Shown: positions 34,432 through 47,128, numbered from the stretch's first letter. The stretch: 60,195 nt of DNA from Gryganskiella cystojenkinii (GCA_015852425.1 JAAAIG010000008.1:80587-140781); one strand, 5' to 3'. Numbers and translations are program-made. Notes: a model not told the origin generated them from the letters alone.

Positions 34432-35184
34432 AAGAGCAAACCTAATAAACAAATTGTCCTATTGGTGCACATATATTCTCACTCTCTGCTGTGCCCTCCG
34501 CCAAAAAACAGATCAACCCATGCACACTTGCAACAGTCGTCTGAGACTAACAGGCTAACAGGGAGGATGGGTCAGGACTTTTTCGCCTTTTTACCTTAGC
34601 GCCGATAGTTTTCTCACTCAGCTTCGGTCATTGTTGTCGTGGGAGTTTGAATCGTGTTGTTACTTGTTCGTAGACCGTTCTGGGACTGAGAATGAAAAAA
34701 ATGCTTGTCGGGACTTGTGTGCCATGTATCCTCGCACGTGTAAAAAAAAACACAAATGGGACTTCGTAGCAAAGGCGTCGTGCAGCAATGCCAATTGGGC
34801 GACTGTCAATGAAGGAGAATAAAAGAAGAGACAAAAAGGAAAGGATAAAGGATGAAGAAGCAACCCAAGGGGAGACAAAGAGTCGGTTGTTCAATCCGTC
34901 AACAGCTGCTTAAAAAAACGGTCCCAACCCTTGCCAGCAAGAACAAGAGCTGGATGAACAGGATCCGGCGGATTGATCTTCTCTTTTCTTCTCTCTTCTT
35001 TCTCTACTCTCACAACCATTCCCATTAGTCCTGATCGCCCTGCAGCTTTTTTTTTTTTTTTATTTATTTTTTGAGCCTCGCAATTTTTTCACTCCAACAG
35101 CGTCTCTCACATTTCCAAATTCATCAACACCACGTTTTTCTTTATTCGGCACTCAATATCCTCCTCAGGAACAAAAAGTGAGCC
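34432..35184. other. Spacer between transporters 3 and 4
   Basis: About 750 bases. The minus strand has one 88-codon ORF without recognisable features. A T17 run near 35046-35064 and a C/T-rich leader precede transporter 4. No gene supported. Confidence 0.5.
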
Positions 35185-37914
35185 ATGACCGCATTCACAA
35201 CAAAGAAGGCTCAGGAGCATCTTTCACCAAGAAGAACAGACACCATGGACACCATGGTTGACTCTCCAGAACTCTCTTCATCACCATCTACCACAGCACA
35301 GCATAATACATCCTCTTCATCAGCCGATATCGCCGCACAACTTCATCATCTTCATGAGCACATCGATACCATTGCACTGGCGCTCACAGGCACCACTGGA
35401 GTTGAGCAGCACCAACCACACGAGCATGAACATACTAGCCAAGAGCACGGACTCGACTATCAGCACGAGAAGAAGCACAGCATAAGCATCCCCTTCTCAC
35501 CAACGACTTTCTCAACCTCGACTATCACCGCCACAAACTCGCCGACCGAAGAACCAGCTCATGACCAACAACAAAAACCTTCTTCCTTTGCCACCACTAC
35601 CGCCACCCGTCGCAATGGTGGTTTGAAATCCTTACTTTCCTCGATCCTCGAGTCCCTAAAGGAAGGAGGTGCTCAGGGATGGCTCGCCGTCTTGGGATCA
35701 ATGTTGATCCATTGTTTTGTCTTTGCACCCACAGAGTTCATCTTTGGCATCTTTGAGCTTCACTACGAGACTATCTTCCCCAATTCGACGCCAGCATCGA
35801 TCGCGTTCGTGGGTACGACAGGAAGTGCGATTACTTACATTGCAGGCTTTTTGTCGGGCTTGGTCGCAGATCGGTTTGGGTTTCGACCGACGGCCTTCTT
35901 GGGTGCTGTGGTCATGGCCCTGAGTCTTGTTCTGGCCTCGTTCTCGAAGCAGGTAAACAACAAACAAACAAAAAAAAAAAAAAAAAAGGTTCAGTCATAA
36001 TTCACCCACGCCACCACAGAGAGGAAATGATGCAAAGCTTTGTGTGACCATGTGTAGGTCTCCTGCCAAAAAGGATAGAGCGGATGGACCAACGGCAAAA
36101 TTCGACCTCCACACGACTCGGTGGAATTGATCCGAACAGTTGACTGATGTTCGATTTTTGGAATGGATATATGACAAAGCAAATCGCAACGCCGATCAGG
36201 TACAACTTATTTCTTCGATCCTCACGGATAACTGATCTTCATCATTTTTGTTCTTTTAGCTTTGGCACCTCTACATCTGTCAAGGTGTCCTCTTCGGTAT
36301 TGGTGCCTCCTTGACCTATTACCCCGCGATCGCAGTTCCATCACAATATTTCGTCAACAACCGAGGTTTAGCCATCGGTATCGCAGTCTCCGGCACAGGT
36401 CTGGGAGGATTTATCCTTGCGCCTTTGACTCATGCTTTGATCGACAAGGTCGATCTGTTTTGGACGTTGCGTATTTTGGCCCTTATGATCTTGGTTGTTT
36501 GGTAAATAACAAAACGTTCCAAAGCGCCTATCCTTCCGTTTGTTCGCATTTTTGTGATTTGTAGCATGTTCGAGAGTTTTAACGCCCTATCAACTTTTAC
36601 TCCCTGGGTTACGTTATAGCGGAGGCGCAAGCATGTTGATCAAGGAAAAGAAGGACAACCCGAGGCCGGTATCAGCGTTGACAGCACATAACAACAACCA
36701 ACAATCTGAGGCAGATGATGTGGAAAAGGCCATTCATGGTCACAGGCAAGGCCGGGATGACCAACAACATCAGGCGCAAGACCAAAAAACAGAGGAAGGG
36801 CAACAACGACAACAGCAACAGCAACAGCCAACGCCGTCCTTCTTTCAGTCTCTTCACGTGTTCAAGAACCCTCAGTTCTTGTCCCTCACCATGGCTGAGC
36901 TGGCAGCGTCGATCGGGTACCTGATCCCGTTGTACTACATGCAAAGTAAGTTATGCTTGATTATTTCGATCTCCTCTTGAACAAGTGAGGTGTACCGGCG
37001 GGAGATGGGGAACAACATTGGCGCAAACAAGATGATCATCCCATTTGTTCAGAAGCTGTTCCCTTTCCTCGTTTCTTTTTTTGTCCCCACATGCCAGAAA
37101 AGGAGTCGAAAACGGACCCTGAATCTTAGTAACCTTTATGTCTAAAAATTTCTCAGCTCAAAAAAAAAAAAATGGAAATCCTCACGCCATCTTCTGAAGT
37201 CGCAACATTTGGGCGGCCAAGTTTATTAATACTCGTCTTTCCATACGTTTACCTGAATGTATAGCATACGCGGTCTACATTGGTCTCACCGCAGAGCAGG
37301 GAGCCTTGATCTTGGGTCTCTCCAATGGATCTGCCTTCGTAGGACGAATCCTCCTCGGCGTCATCGCAGACCGAGTCTCGAACACAAGGACTCTTCTTTT
37401 TTGTTGTTGGGCCACGGCTGTTTCAGTCATGGTCTTCTGGACGATCGCCAAATCCTTTGGGACACTGTTGCTTATGGGCGTGACCTTCAACCTTTTTGCC
37501 GGGGCCTATGTATCCCTCGTACCCGTGGCAGTTGCAGAATCCTTTGGTAGGTCTTTCTATGCGCAACAGGCAGGAGGGTGAGAGGCGTCGCAATTGATGA
37601 TAATCGATTACTGCGATTAACGCGTACTGCCACTCTTACTTTCCTTCATTTACTTTTCTGTCTTAGGCACACAAAACATTGCGTCGATGATCGGACTCAT
37701 GTACGCAGCAGGAGGAATCGCCATCTGGGGTGGATCACCTTTGGCAGGATTCATCTTGGACTCGACCTTACCTAACCTCTCTTACACGCCTGTGATCATG
37801 ACTGCGGGAGGATCTATGCTCCTGGGTGCGATCTGTGTGACCTCTTGGGCGTATTTCCACTGGCGTGCGACTCGATTGACGGCCGGACGAGTTACTACCC
37901 AGGATACCCTATGA
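35185..37914 (+). CDS. MFS monocarboxylate-type transporter, array member 4 (subtype A)
   Basis: Exons 35185-35952, 36260-36501, 36620-36945, 37265-37546 and 37667-37914 give 621 residues. A His/Ser/Thr-rich N-terminus of about 160 residues precedes EGGAQGWLAVLGSMLIHC. The loop before helix 5 reads QYFVNNRGLAIGIAVSGTGLGG, so the usual W-F-K/R-R/K motif is changed. FKNPQFLSLTMAELAASIGYLIP opens the second half and is nearly the same as in transporter 1. The central cytoplasmic loop is enlarged by a Gln-rich stretch encoded in the third exon. The first intron is long (307 nt) and holds an A18 run. Substrate unknown. The array ends here, and the next gene downstream is unrelated. Confidence 0.9.
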
Positions 37915-38347
37915 GCCCCCTGCACCTGAAGATCGTCAAAATAGAAAGGTTCTAGACTTTTTTTTGGCTTCCTAGAAATAAAAGTGGCTTGTAGTACATG
38001 CAATGTCCCGACTGAGAACGTTCTACAAGACTGACACGGGTAAAGAAGAGAGGCTCAAATAAACCAACAGAAGCATAGAAGAATTCGGGCAGGGAAATTG
38101 TGGACTGGATTCAGATTGGTTGGAGGGAGCCCTCTTTTTGACTTAATTCGAGCTCTATTGCATTTTGTAACAAACTATTTTCGTTTTCTTGCTGTGTGGA
38201 ATGGATTTGCTTTGGCATGCGAGGAGATATTCTTTGCACATCTTTCTTTCCTTCTTTCTTCAACAACATCTTTTCCCCCCTTAATCTCAAACACAAAACA
38301 TTTTAACACCTTTACCTTCAACCCTGATAAACCGCATCACCACAACA
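37915..38347. other. Spacer between transporter 4 and the ankyrin gene
   Basis: 433 bases with A/T-rich 3' sequence followed by the C/T- and CA-rich leader of the ankyrin gene. Nothing else seen. Confidence 0.5.
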
Positions 38348-39274
38348 ATGACTGACTACTCTACTGACTACAGTAAGTAGGACTCTTCTCACAATTTTAA
38401 AGTGCAAAGAATTCTTGCGAACCCTATTTCTTCGAATGTTGGCTTACGAAATGAATGCATTTGTCTTTGAATGTAGATGCTCTGTTGATGACTGCATGCA
38501 AGGATGACAATCTCGACATTCTGGAAAAGGTCCTCGCTGCGGATGCAAGTGCGATCGACATCAATCACACAGACGAAACAGGAAAAACCGCCCTTCACTA
38601 CGCGTAAGTTGTGGTGGGCTTTCCTTGCAGAAAAGAGGATTGACGATCTATTATTGTCTTCTGAGAGGCAAAGAACCCATTTTTCTTTTTACCGATTTGT
38701 TTTTTTTCCTCCCTTCAATCTCATTGTCGATCTGTACAACAGCGCATCCAACGCTTCTACAGGATGCCTAGAAATCCTGATGTACTATGACGGGATTGAT
38801 GTCAATGGCATCGACCCTACTACGGGGGATACGCCCTTACATAAGGCTGCAACTTATCAAGATCCAGAATTGGCCCTGGACATGGTTCAGACACTAGTAA
38901 CCCGCGGTTTGGCTTCTGTGACGAGTAAGACTTTATTTTTTTTGGGTCTCTTGTTTTTTTGTTCTTGTTCGGCCTAATATTAATCTGTTGTATGGGAAAT
39001 ATCGATAGTCGTGAACAAGGCGAACAAGACTCCTGTCGATCAGATCAACGGCAGCAGTACCCATCAGCTCGTCAAGGAATACCTCGACCGTGTAGCACTC
39101 GGTACTCATATTGTAAGTCCATTTTTTTTCATCCTTAAAAAAATTCACATTGTCTCAATGCATTCAATTTTCACGGCTTCCTGGTGTTCTTGTTTTCTCA
39201 TGATCCGTGTTTCTCTGTCTCCTCGTGATTTTCTTTAGGATGGCCCTAAAGCGGACGATTCTGATGATGACTGA
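38348..39274 (+). CDS. Small ankyrin-repeat protein
   Basis: Five exons (38348-38372, 38477-38603, 38743-38924, 39009-39112, 39239-39274) give 157 residues. Three to four ankyrin repeats are visible: NALLMTACKDDNLDILEKVL, then DETGKTALHYAASNASTGCL, then TTGDTPLHKAATYQDPELA, and a final degenerate repeat NKANKTPVDQINGSS. The C-terminus is acidic (DDSDDD). The first exon codes only nine residues. A similar small acidic-tailed ankyrin protein exists in yeast (YCR051W, from memory), without known function. It probably acts as a soluble protein-binding adaptor. Exon phases agree at all four junctions. Confidence 0.88.
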
Positions 39275-39478
39275 TTACCGTCCTATTGCATGGCAAACAA
39301 TAAAAAAATACCCCGTTCTCTTGCTCAAGCGAGTGAAGAACATTCCGCCATTATCCACTTTTCTTTTCATTCTCATTCTCTGACATCTACTTCTGTTGAT
39401 TGTTTTAATGAAATGCATGATGGTGTTGGCGTGCGGTGCTGTTCCGCTGATATGATGTTGTATTGTCGCGAGCTTTGT

Positions 39479-40348
39479 TCATGGTGTCATGCCCTTGAGT
39501 TGGAACGCCTTAGCCCTGGAGCCATCGCCGCCTTCCAGTTTTTCGAGTTCCACGACCTTTTCCTTCATCACTTGACGAATATCAGAAATCTCGCCGTCCA
39601 ACGTGTTCTGATCTAACATTCGTTCAACACAAGGACATAACACTCTGAAGGGTTAGATTGCATTACGTTTACAAAAGGATAATGCACAAATCAACAGAGT
39701 TGTTATATTTTTTGTCCTTTTTTTTATTTTACCTTTCTTAATCATGGTTTCGACATTCTTCTTGGGCAATTTGATAAACATATCACCCAAGTTGACCCAG
39801 ACTTTCTTCTCTAGGAAGCAGAACAAGAGACAAAATGAAGGTTAAAAAAAAGGAGTCAAATGTCCAGCCTCTACAAGCCTTGGTCCAAACGTAGCCGTGT
39901 TTTTTGTGTTCAGATCCTTTGCTTTCACGATGTGCTTTACCTTGGCCGAGCTCCTTCTTCAGTTTACCCAGTGCCTCACGGTTGCTGTTCCTCCGCCGAT
40001 CATAATCCACGATCTGTTATGGATTGGCCAAAATAAATAAAAAAAAGAGAAAATTAGCCAGCTATCTTCTTGCTTTCTACAAGGGCAGGCGAAGCCACTG
40101 GCAAAATCTTTGAAAGAGGGAATCCTGGCGTAGATGTGAACTCCTGCTCCGAAAACTTACTAGCTCTTTGTTTGTGAGGATTTCTTCTGCGACCAGTTCC
40201 CGTTGTTGCAAATCTAAGGACAGTCAAATTGTTAAATAGAGTGTCACAATGGTCAGAATCCATTAGGGTCGCTACTTAGACCATGCCAGTTCCATGCTTC
40301 TGTGCGCTTGTTTCTTGTCCTGATCTCTTTACTTGACACTAGCTCCAT
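39479..40348 (-). CDS. PDRG1: PDRG1-like prefoldin-family subunit
   Basis: Five minus-strand exons (40348-40333, 40213-40161, 40013-39941, 39810-39733, 39612-39479) give 117 residues. The spliced product starts MELVSNLQQRELVAEEILTN and continues with IVDYDRRRNSNREALGKLKK, a second block WVNLGDMFIKLPKK, and a C-terminal helix DQNTLDGEISDIRQ. This coiled coil, hairpin, coiled coil layout and the motifs VDYDxRRNxNREAL and GxMFIKxP fit the p53- and DNA-damage-regulated protein 1 family. PDRG1 is a beta-type prefoldin-like subunit of the R2TP/PAQosome chaperone complex in animals. The 16-nt first exon was chosen because it alone restores phase with a GTAAAG donor like the other introns here. The length is near human PDRG1 (133 residues). 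Confidence 0.85.
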
Positions 40349-40541
40349 GGTTGTCGACTGTGGTTTTTCAAAGGAATGGTATGTGAAATGAAAGAAAGCA
40401 CTCGTCCTGCAAAGCAGATAAAATATATAGTTACGGCGCGTGACTGTTTATTTATTCGATGTCGAATTGTTTTCATCAAATTAATTATTTATTCTTTTCG
40501 TTCTATCTTATTTTCCTCTCAGTCTTACTTTCTTCTATCCC

Positions 40542-43500
40542 TTAATCATCGTTCTGTTGACGGCGGGCAGCAAGCTGTTTCATAACGAAAGAAAAGGGGA
40601 TGAGGTTAGAAAATGGTGGACGAAATTGAATCGACAATAAAAGTAGAAAGGATAATCAGCAACTTACAATTTCTTGCAAGCTCTTTCCACCAGTAGCAGG
40701 TCGAGCCGCAACAGCAGGCTTGGGTCCAGGCGCAGGTCCGCGCGCAGGGATCGTAGGCTTGGGTCCAACCGAGGGCTTTGGTGCAACCGCTGGTGGGCCA
40801 GAGCCAGCACGACGAGCCGCAGGTGTTGGGCTAGCAGTGCGAGCAGGCGCAGTTGGAGCAGCACCGCCACCACCTCCTCCAGCAGCAGCGGCGGCAGCTG
40901 CTGCCTTCTTGGCCTCGAGAGCAACCTTCCATCCAGGAACGCCATTGACATTACCAGGGCCACCGAATCCTGCATGAAGGGCGTTCGTGTTGCTGGTGGG
41001 AGCCACAGCAGCACGCTCACCGTTCGTAGTAACATTATGACGAGGAGCAGCAGGTGAACTGTTTCCAGAGTTGGGGGCGGAGGCTGCTGCTGGTGGGGGA
41101 GGAGGAGGTTGACGCTTCGCAGGCAGGCTAGGCGCAACAGGAGCAGGTCGAGGTACTTCTACAAGATAGTTACTGGGAACCCAACCCTCCTTGCCATCCT
41201 TCTTGGCCAGCCACCATCCGTTCTCATCCTTCTCCAGAATTTCCATGACATCTTCCTTTGCAAACGAGACCTCACCACCGTCCTCTGACTCAAAGTTATA
41301 AATCGCCTTGTACATGGGCTTGGCTGGAGGAGGTGGAGGAGTATTGGGAGCAGCGGCAGGAGGTGCTGGTGGAGGGGCCTGACGTTTCACAGGGGTTGAG
41401 GATGCGGCAGCGGGAGTATGAGCAGGTGCGCGCTGGTTATTGACCGCAGCATTGACGACAGGAACGACACGGGGTGCTGCGTTCGTGGCAGCTGGAGGAC
41501 GACGGTTACCCTGAGAGGCGTTGGACTTTTGAGGGCCACCTCTGCGAATCAGCTTTCCGGTGGTGATAGGACGAACTGGCTTGGGTCGACGCTCAGCTGG
41601 AGGCCATGAGGGACTGTTGGCAGGTTCACCACTGGGGGCCGTGACGACATGACTCTTATATGTCTCGGTCTTGGCACGGTCATCCTTCACCCACTTGATG
41701 TTTCCGTTTTTGTTCTTCTTCTTGATAAACTCAAATTGGGGCCCAATATTCACTCCAATGCGTCCGCCAGACCGCTGCAACAGGTGAGTAATAAGCTCAG
41801 TCTTGAAGTCGCACTCGATCACCATATCGCCCTCCTCCGGGTTCATCGTGTCAACCGAGAAAATCATCCAGTCATCCCTGAGGTTCGAGATAGAAACAGC
41901 CTTGATGGCATTCAACATAACCGTCCTCTCAGTCCTCATCGTCATCACCTTTCCAGTCAATTGCGACACAACCAAGTACATATTGGTGGCGGTCTATAGT
42001 AAAGAAGGAAGAGGTATCTGATCAGTCGAGCATTCCTAAGCATCGATCACAAAGCCTCGGCTCAGAATATAGAAAGCGCATCACTTACGAGAACAAGGGT
42101 TCTGGGACTGGGCTTACTGGATCGCATTGGACGAGCGACCAGTAAATTGACTCTAGCAGAGAAAACGCAGTAGTCTTGGTCTACCAAATGAAAAAAAATG
42201 TCGATAAAAGAGTCAGCAACTCAAGCTCTCTTGCCAAGCATTCTCATCGTCCTCACAATAAAAAATAATCCATTAGTACATTGCTCTGCCCCTTCATTAC
42301 CTGAAATGCCAATGGCGTTCTTGATCATCTGTCCCTGACCTCCTTTGCTGTTGACTCCGAGGTAATCTCCCAAGAAACGACGCATGCTGACCAAGGAGAA
42401 GCGTCTGCGTTCCTTTCTGGCAGCAAGGACTTGATGACCATAATCACGAAGCTGAAGCCACTGAATCTGATCCTTGTTCTTTCTCCAGCATCGTTGGATA
42501 CGGATAGCGCACTCGTTCTTGTACTTCATGTAGTTTCTCCATGCACGCTGGATACGGATCGCCATGTTGTGCCAGTAACGGTCACGCAAATGCTCTAGCG
42601 CGAAAAGAGTCTCGGGATGACGGATGAAAACCTTGGTCGTACCCATCTGCCATTCGGACGGGTCCACGCTAGTATCCTTGAGAATACGCTCCACGCCACT
42701 TCTTGGATCACCTTGCCAAGTGTACTCTCCTGCGTAGGCGGTCTTGGGCGAGAGCAAATAGAACCTCTCCAAGAACTTTTCATACGTCTGACGAGAAGCG
42801 AAACCGGCACGACGGACACGGATGTTTTCGCACAATCCAAGGTACTTGACCTGATGGAGAACCATCTTGGTATCAAACTCTGAAGGAGACTTGTTCTGAT
42901 TGGGCTTGATGGTACGGATGTAAGAGGGTGTGCACTGCATTAAGTTCTGGACGAGCAATCCCGCCGATGATTTGATCTTGTCGCCGGCGGTTGGGGGTCT
43001 CTTCTTGTTGTCCAAATCGACGGGCTCTGGGAAAATCGAGGCAAGGAACTGGTTGCCGGTAGTCGAGAGCATAGTCAAAATATCCTTGGAAAGCAAATCC
43101 TTGTTTTTGTCAGTCATTCCAGAGATCTGGTACATGACATCACCGGCATAATGCTTGACCAAGAACGAAGCGCCACGAGACTCGAAATGAGGGTTGGACG
43201 AAAGAGCATTGAGGCGCTGAACCAAAGAGTTGTCGGCAGCGTTCGAGTCAGCGTGGGCCGTCGCACAGGCATCGTTCATTGCGGCGAAAATGCCTGGGGG
43301 GCGCTTTTCCTCGATAAGATCGCACACGATCTTGTTGTTGAAGAAATCAATGGGCGTCCACTGAATGCGTTCACGGACGTACTCCTCCTGTTCGGTCTTG
43401 AGGGTCAACTCGATGAAAATCTGCTGCAATTTCTCGTTGACATAGTTGATGCAGAGCTGCTCGAACGAGTTCTCCTCGAAAATCTCAAAACCATAAATAT

Positions 43501-46081
43501 CCAAGACGCCGATAGTGTAAGAATGGGCGCCACGTTGCTTGAGCGAAACGTTCACACGACTGACAATCCATTCGAAAAGGTTATTGTAGATACCCTTGCA
43601 GAGAGCGTCTCTGACGGCAGCGGCCTGGATCGGATTAAGAGGTGACTCGTACATTGAACCTCTTCTTCCACCGCGCTGCGTCTCGACAACACGCACAGTC
43701 AAGGTCTTGATCAAGAGCTCAGCATCGACCTCCAGGATGTAGGCGATGAAGTTGATAACTAGCGTAGTATAAAAAGAGTTTTGCATGGGTTTCCAAATGG
43801 TCAGAGTGAGACTAGTATATATTTCAGCTCACATGGCTTATAACCTTACCATCGGCATCCGTGATCGCGGCATAACCCTCGGCATTCTCTGCGAACTGGA
43901 CGTTTCCGAGCCAAAGAATGATGGCCAGCATGCGGAAAATCTCATCTTGCTCCTGTTGGGAAAGACCAATGACGCGCATTGCTTGCTGATTTCGAGAAAG
44001 AGTACAATAAACCTGAATCAGTATGTAATGGCGATCAGAGAGAGAGAGAGAGAGAGAGAGGAAAGTGTCCACCTACCAAGGTCTCTGCAAAGTCATGAAC
44101 ATCATCGATACCGTCGACACTCAAGCATCCGCTTCTGTTTGTCAGCAAGAAACTCTCCGGACCAGTCATACCGAATTGCTCTATTATAAACAAAGTAATG
44201 AAGTCAGGAGAGTGTCGTCTATGCCTCGTCTATACCTCAGGTAGAAGTTTCAGAAGTATACCTTGGTAGTTTGGAGGAGCAGCCTTGCAGTATTGGTAGA
44301 AAATATGAAAGTTTCTCTCGTTGTCGATTTGACCCACAACACGGTTCTATGACAAGGATAATGATGCAGTCAGATTCTTGAAAATTGACATTTTCTCTTT
44401 AGAGAAATCGATCATTTGTGAATTTGTTCCTACCTTTTCAAGCAAGTAGTTTGTGATGACTGCTCCGACTGGCTCTCCTTGAGCGTTGAATTGAATCTCC
44501 AGGTATTTTCCCTGAGTGTGCCAAGTCAGACAAAAAATAGGTTAAAGAGAGCTGGGTGACGGCAGCCACTGAGCGGAGATCATACTTCAAGCGCGACTTA
44601 CGTGACGACTCGAGTTGTTGTTCTTTAACGTTTTTGCGCATCCGAATGACTCCAAGAGTGGGTTGGTGGCCAGCACCATGTCCTTGATCTCCTTAATCTG
44701 CGATGATTCGCCTCCAGAAACGGTGGCGATATATTGCATGATCTATTCAATAAGCAAATAAAGAGCATGAATTAGTGACACGGTATCGTGTTGCGGGTTC
44801 GTACAACAAAAGAGAAAGTCAAGGCAATCGGTACATACTCGTTTGGCAGCCTCTATAGAGGTGGAAGTATTGAATAGTAGCAGGAGCATTCCAGGATATA
44901 TTGGTTAGATGCTGAGCTCTTCGAATTGGCTCATATTGAATGTCTATCTTGGTCAATCGACATCAACAAAAATCGTACCTGTCTTTCCTGCTCCTGATTC
45001 ACCAGAGATAATGATGCACTGATTTTCCTTGTAGGCGTTCATGGTGTAGTAAGCACTCTCGGCAATGGCGAAAACATGAGGAGGGACCTAAAAACCAGAA
45101 AAATACAACGACGTCAGAACTCGCCTTAACTTGGTAGCACAGGAATACACAAATGGCTCATGAACACATCTGTTCTCCTCTCCCCCCCCCCCCCTTCTCT
45201 TTTTAGTGACTTGCTCATCAACATGATGAAATAATCCACGCACAAAAGGCAGGCTGATGGTCACCCACAAGCGAGAACGCAATCATCATCATTTTACCTC
45301 AAGACGGTTTTTTCCCTGATATGTTTTCAAGACTTCATCGGTGTAAATTCCGAGGTCGCGGAAGGGGTTTACACTGATCAACACATGTCCGATATAAGTC
45401 TAAAAGTGTCAAATAAAGAAGTAGGATCTGCCTAGTTAGAGACTGGACCCCTTCGGCGCATAATCTCTTTGAAAGTCTCCATGAAAATCTTGGTGGCAAA
45501 GAAAGTTAGCAGACTCCTGGTCATGCTCTCAAAAGTGTTCAACTGCCGCGCAGCCTCTCATCCTGCAACTGGTTTTTGCAATGCATCGGAGCCTCTCTCT
45601 CTATCCGTTTATCAATAGCACCGACTTGTCTTGGGACAAATAGCGCTAAAGAATTGGCGATGGTTTCCTGATGTGACCTGTCCTGTTTCTCTGGATCCAA
45701 GAGCTCATAGTCTGTGTCGCTCCTGTGCGCATAAAAGAAGCACAATCGATCTCCTCCCCGGTCTGCTCCAATACGAAGAGACTTACGTAGATCTCTTGGT
45801 TCTCGAATCGTTTTTTCAAGTTCTCATTGATGGTCTCGTTCTGGACTTTGGTCAGAAGGGTCATGTCGCTCACGCCGGCAGACTTTTTCTTGATGCTTTC
45901 CTGGAAAAAGTTGGCCTTTTGAGGCGCATTGTTGGTCTTTTTGGCTTTCGGTGCCTAAGATGCAGGAAGGAAGAGTGAGAGGAGATTACGTTGGAATAAC
46001 GAGAACGAGTCAGGCTAGTGGTACTTCCAGCATGTCAAAGAAGTGGAACAAGTATCGACTCTAAGAGAAGACTGTTACCAT
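40542..46081 (-). CDS. MYO1: Class I myosin with TH1 and SH3 domains
   Basis: Fourteen coding exons (46081-46079, 45954-45787, 45399-45298, 45087-44979, 44852-44839, 44742-44602, 44511-44434, 44346-44262, 44180-44077, 43985-43850, 43758-42301, 42180-42089, 41993-40668, 40574-40542) are in phase and give 1282 residues. The motor domain includes the P-loop GESGAGKT at 120-127 and the loop [16 protein letters not shown]. The TEDS-rule serine is near 348 in GGRRGSMYE, which fits a p21-activated kinase site. IQ motifs follow ([24 protein letters not shown]), then the basic TH1 membrane-binding domain. A Pro/Ala-rich region with an SH3 domain ([18 protein letters not shown] onward) comes next, and a short C-terminus ends QQNDD. 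Fungal myosin I drives endocytic actin patches. The first coding exon holds only the ATG, the least certain part. Confidence 0.9.
44037..44060. repeat. (AG)12 microsatellite in a myosin intron
   Basis: A perfect AG run in the intron between myosin exons 44180-44077 and 43985-43850. Confidence 0.9.
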
Positions 46082-46404
46082 GACGGTTGTTCGTGTTTTC
46101 CTTTGCGGGACTTGTGAGTGGAATGAAGGAAAGATGGGTTGGCGATGAGAAGGGGGAGGAAGAAGAAATTAAAATGGAGGTATGAATTAGGGTCAGATGT
46201 GGAGAAGGGGAAAGAGTTGATGTGGTTAAGAGAGGAAGATTGGGCTGATGGAAGTCGAAAAAGTAAAAGATGTTCCCTTCGTAACACAATTCTGCCTGTC
46301 TCAGGCACATAAAGTAAAAATTCATGACGTCTTTTTTCTTATGCGGTGGGCTGTTGGAACGACCGCATTTTCCTCGCTTTCGAACAGCTTCAACGTCCAT
46401 GAAT

Positions 46405-47016
46405 TTAAAAGTCGAGTGACACGAATAGAACCCCAAAAGCGACACTATGTTTTCTCTCTTGTCTGCGCTGGTTTATGTTTGTACCAGTGACGAACCTGAT
46501 GTCACCAAGTCTCTCTGCGTTTGCAGTTTGCAGCCCCCACACGTAGTCCTTGACTCTCGATAGTCTTCCCTTGGTTACCCGGGTAAACGGGTCCTTTTTT
46601 TTCGTTGGTGGACTATCAATCTGTTTGCTGGGTGGACCAAAGTCAGATCGACCACTCGCAACAGCCATGAGGGTAAGCGTAACTAGATACCAGACATGAC
46701 TGAGGAAGTTGCCGACGAACCCCTGGACTGCAAACAAGTCGAACAATACCGGAGGGTGCGACCCTGTGCAGAACCACCAAATAAAGCGCCACCAATTAGG
46801 CCCTGCAATAATTCGAACAATAGGAACGCACAAAGAACGCGCCAGATAAGGAGTGCTTCTTTTTCCTTCCGTATCTTCTCGGCTTTCGATCCTACAGTAC
46901 CCTTCCTTTTCGATCCTCTCTTTCCCAACCAACTGTTCCTGTGGAGAACAAAAGAAAAGAGGACTGAGCGCACGAGATTTTGAAGAATTGAACGAGCTCT
47001 TGCCCAAAACAGGCAA
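46405..47016 (-). CDS. Doubtful 203-codon ORF
   Basis: An uninterrupted minus-strand frame with a Trp/Phe-rich hydrophobic part (GPNWWRFIWWFCTG and FLSHVWYLVTLTLMAV) followed by a basic tail. No family is recognised. It lies between the divergent myosin and monooxygenase genes, where long promoter or leader sequence is also expected, and it contains possible splice signals. It could be a small membrane protein, part of the myosin leader, or chance. The remaining spacer on either side (46082-46404 and 47017-47295) shows no other gene. Confidence 0.25.
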   Translation of the reverse strand: MPVLGKSSFNSSKSRALSPLFFCSPQEQLVGKERIEKEGYCRIESREDTEGKRSTPYLARSLCVPIVRIIAGPNWWRFIWWFCTGSHPPVLFDLFAVQGFVGNFLSHVWYLVTLTLMAVASGRSDFGPPSKQIDSPPTKKKDPFTRVTKGRLSRVKDYVWGLQTANAERLGDIRFVTGTNINQRRQERKHSVAFGVLFVSLDF

Positions 47017-47128
47017 CTCTTTCTAGCAAAAAAACTTATCTACCCTTCCACCATATTCAATTGTTTACTTTCCTCTTTGATGTGGACCTGTCATAATTGC
47101 ACCCACAACAAGTATTTGGGCAGTTCAT

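Noticed and set aside
25281..37914. Biosynthetic or catabolic gene cluster around the transporters
   Set aside because: The flanking genes (F-box protein, ankyrin protein, PDRG1) are unrelated, and no enzyme genes lie inside the array.
43151..43645. 164-codon plus-strand frame opposite the myosin motor exon
   Set aside because: Antisense shadow of conserved motor sequence.
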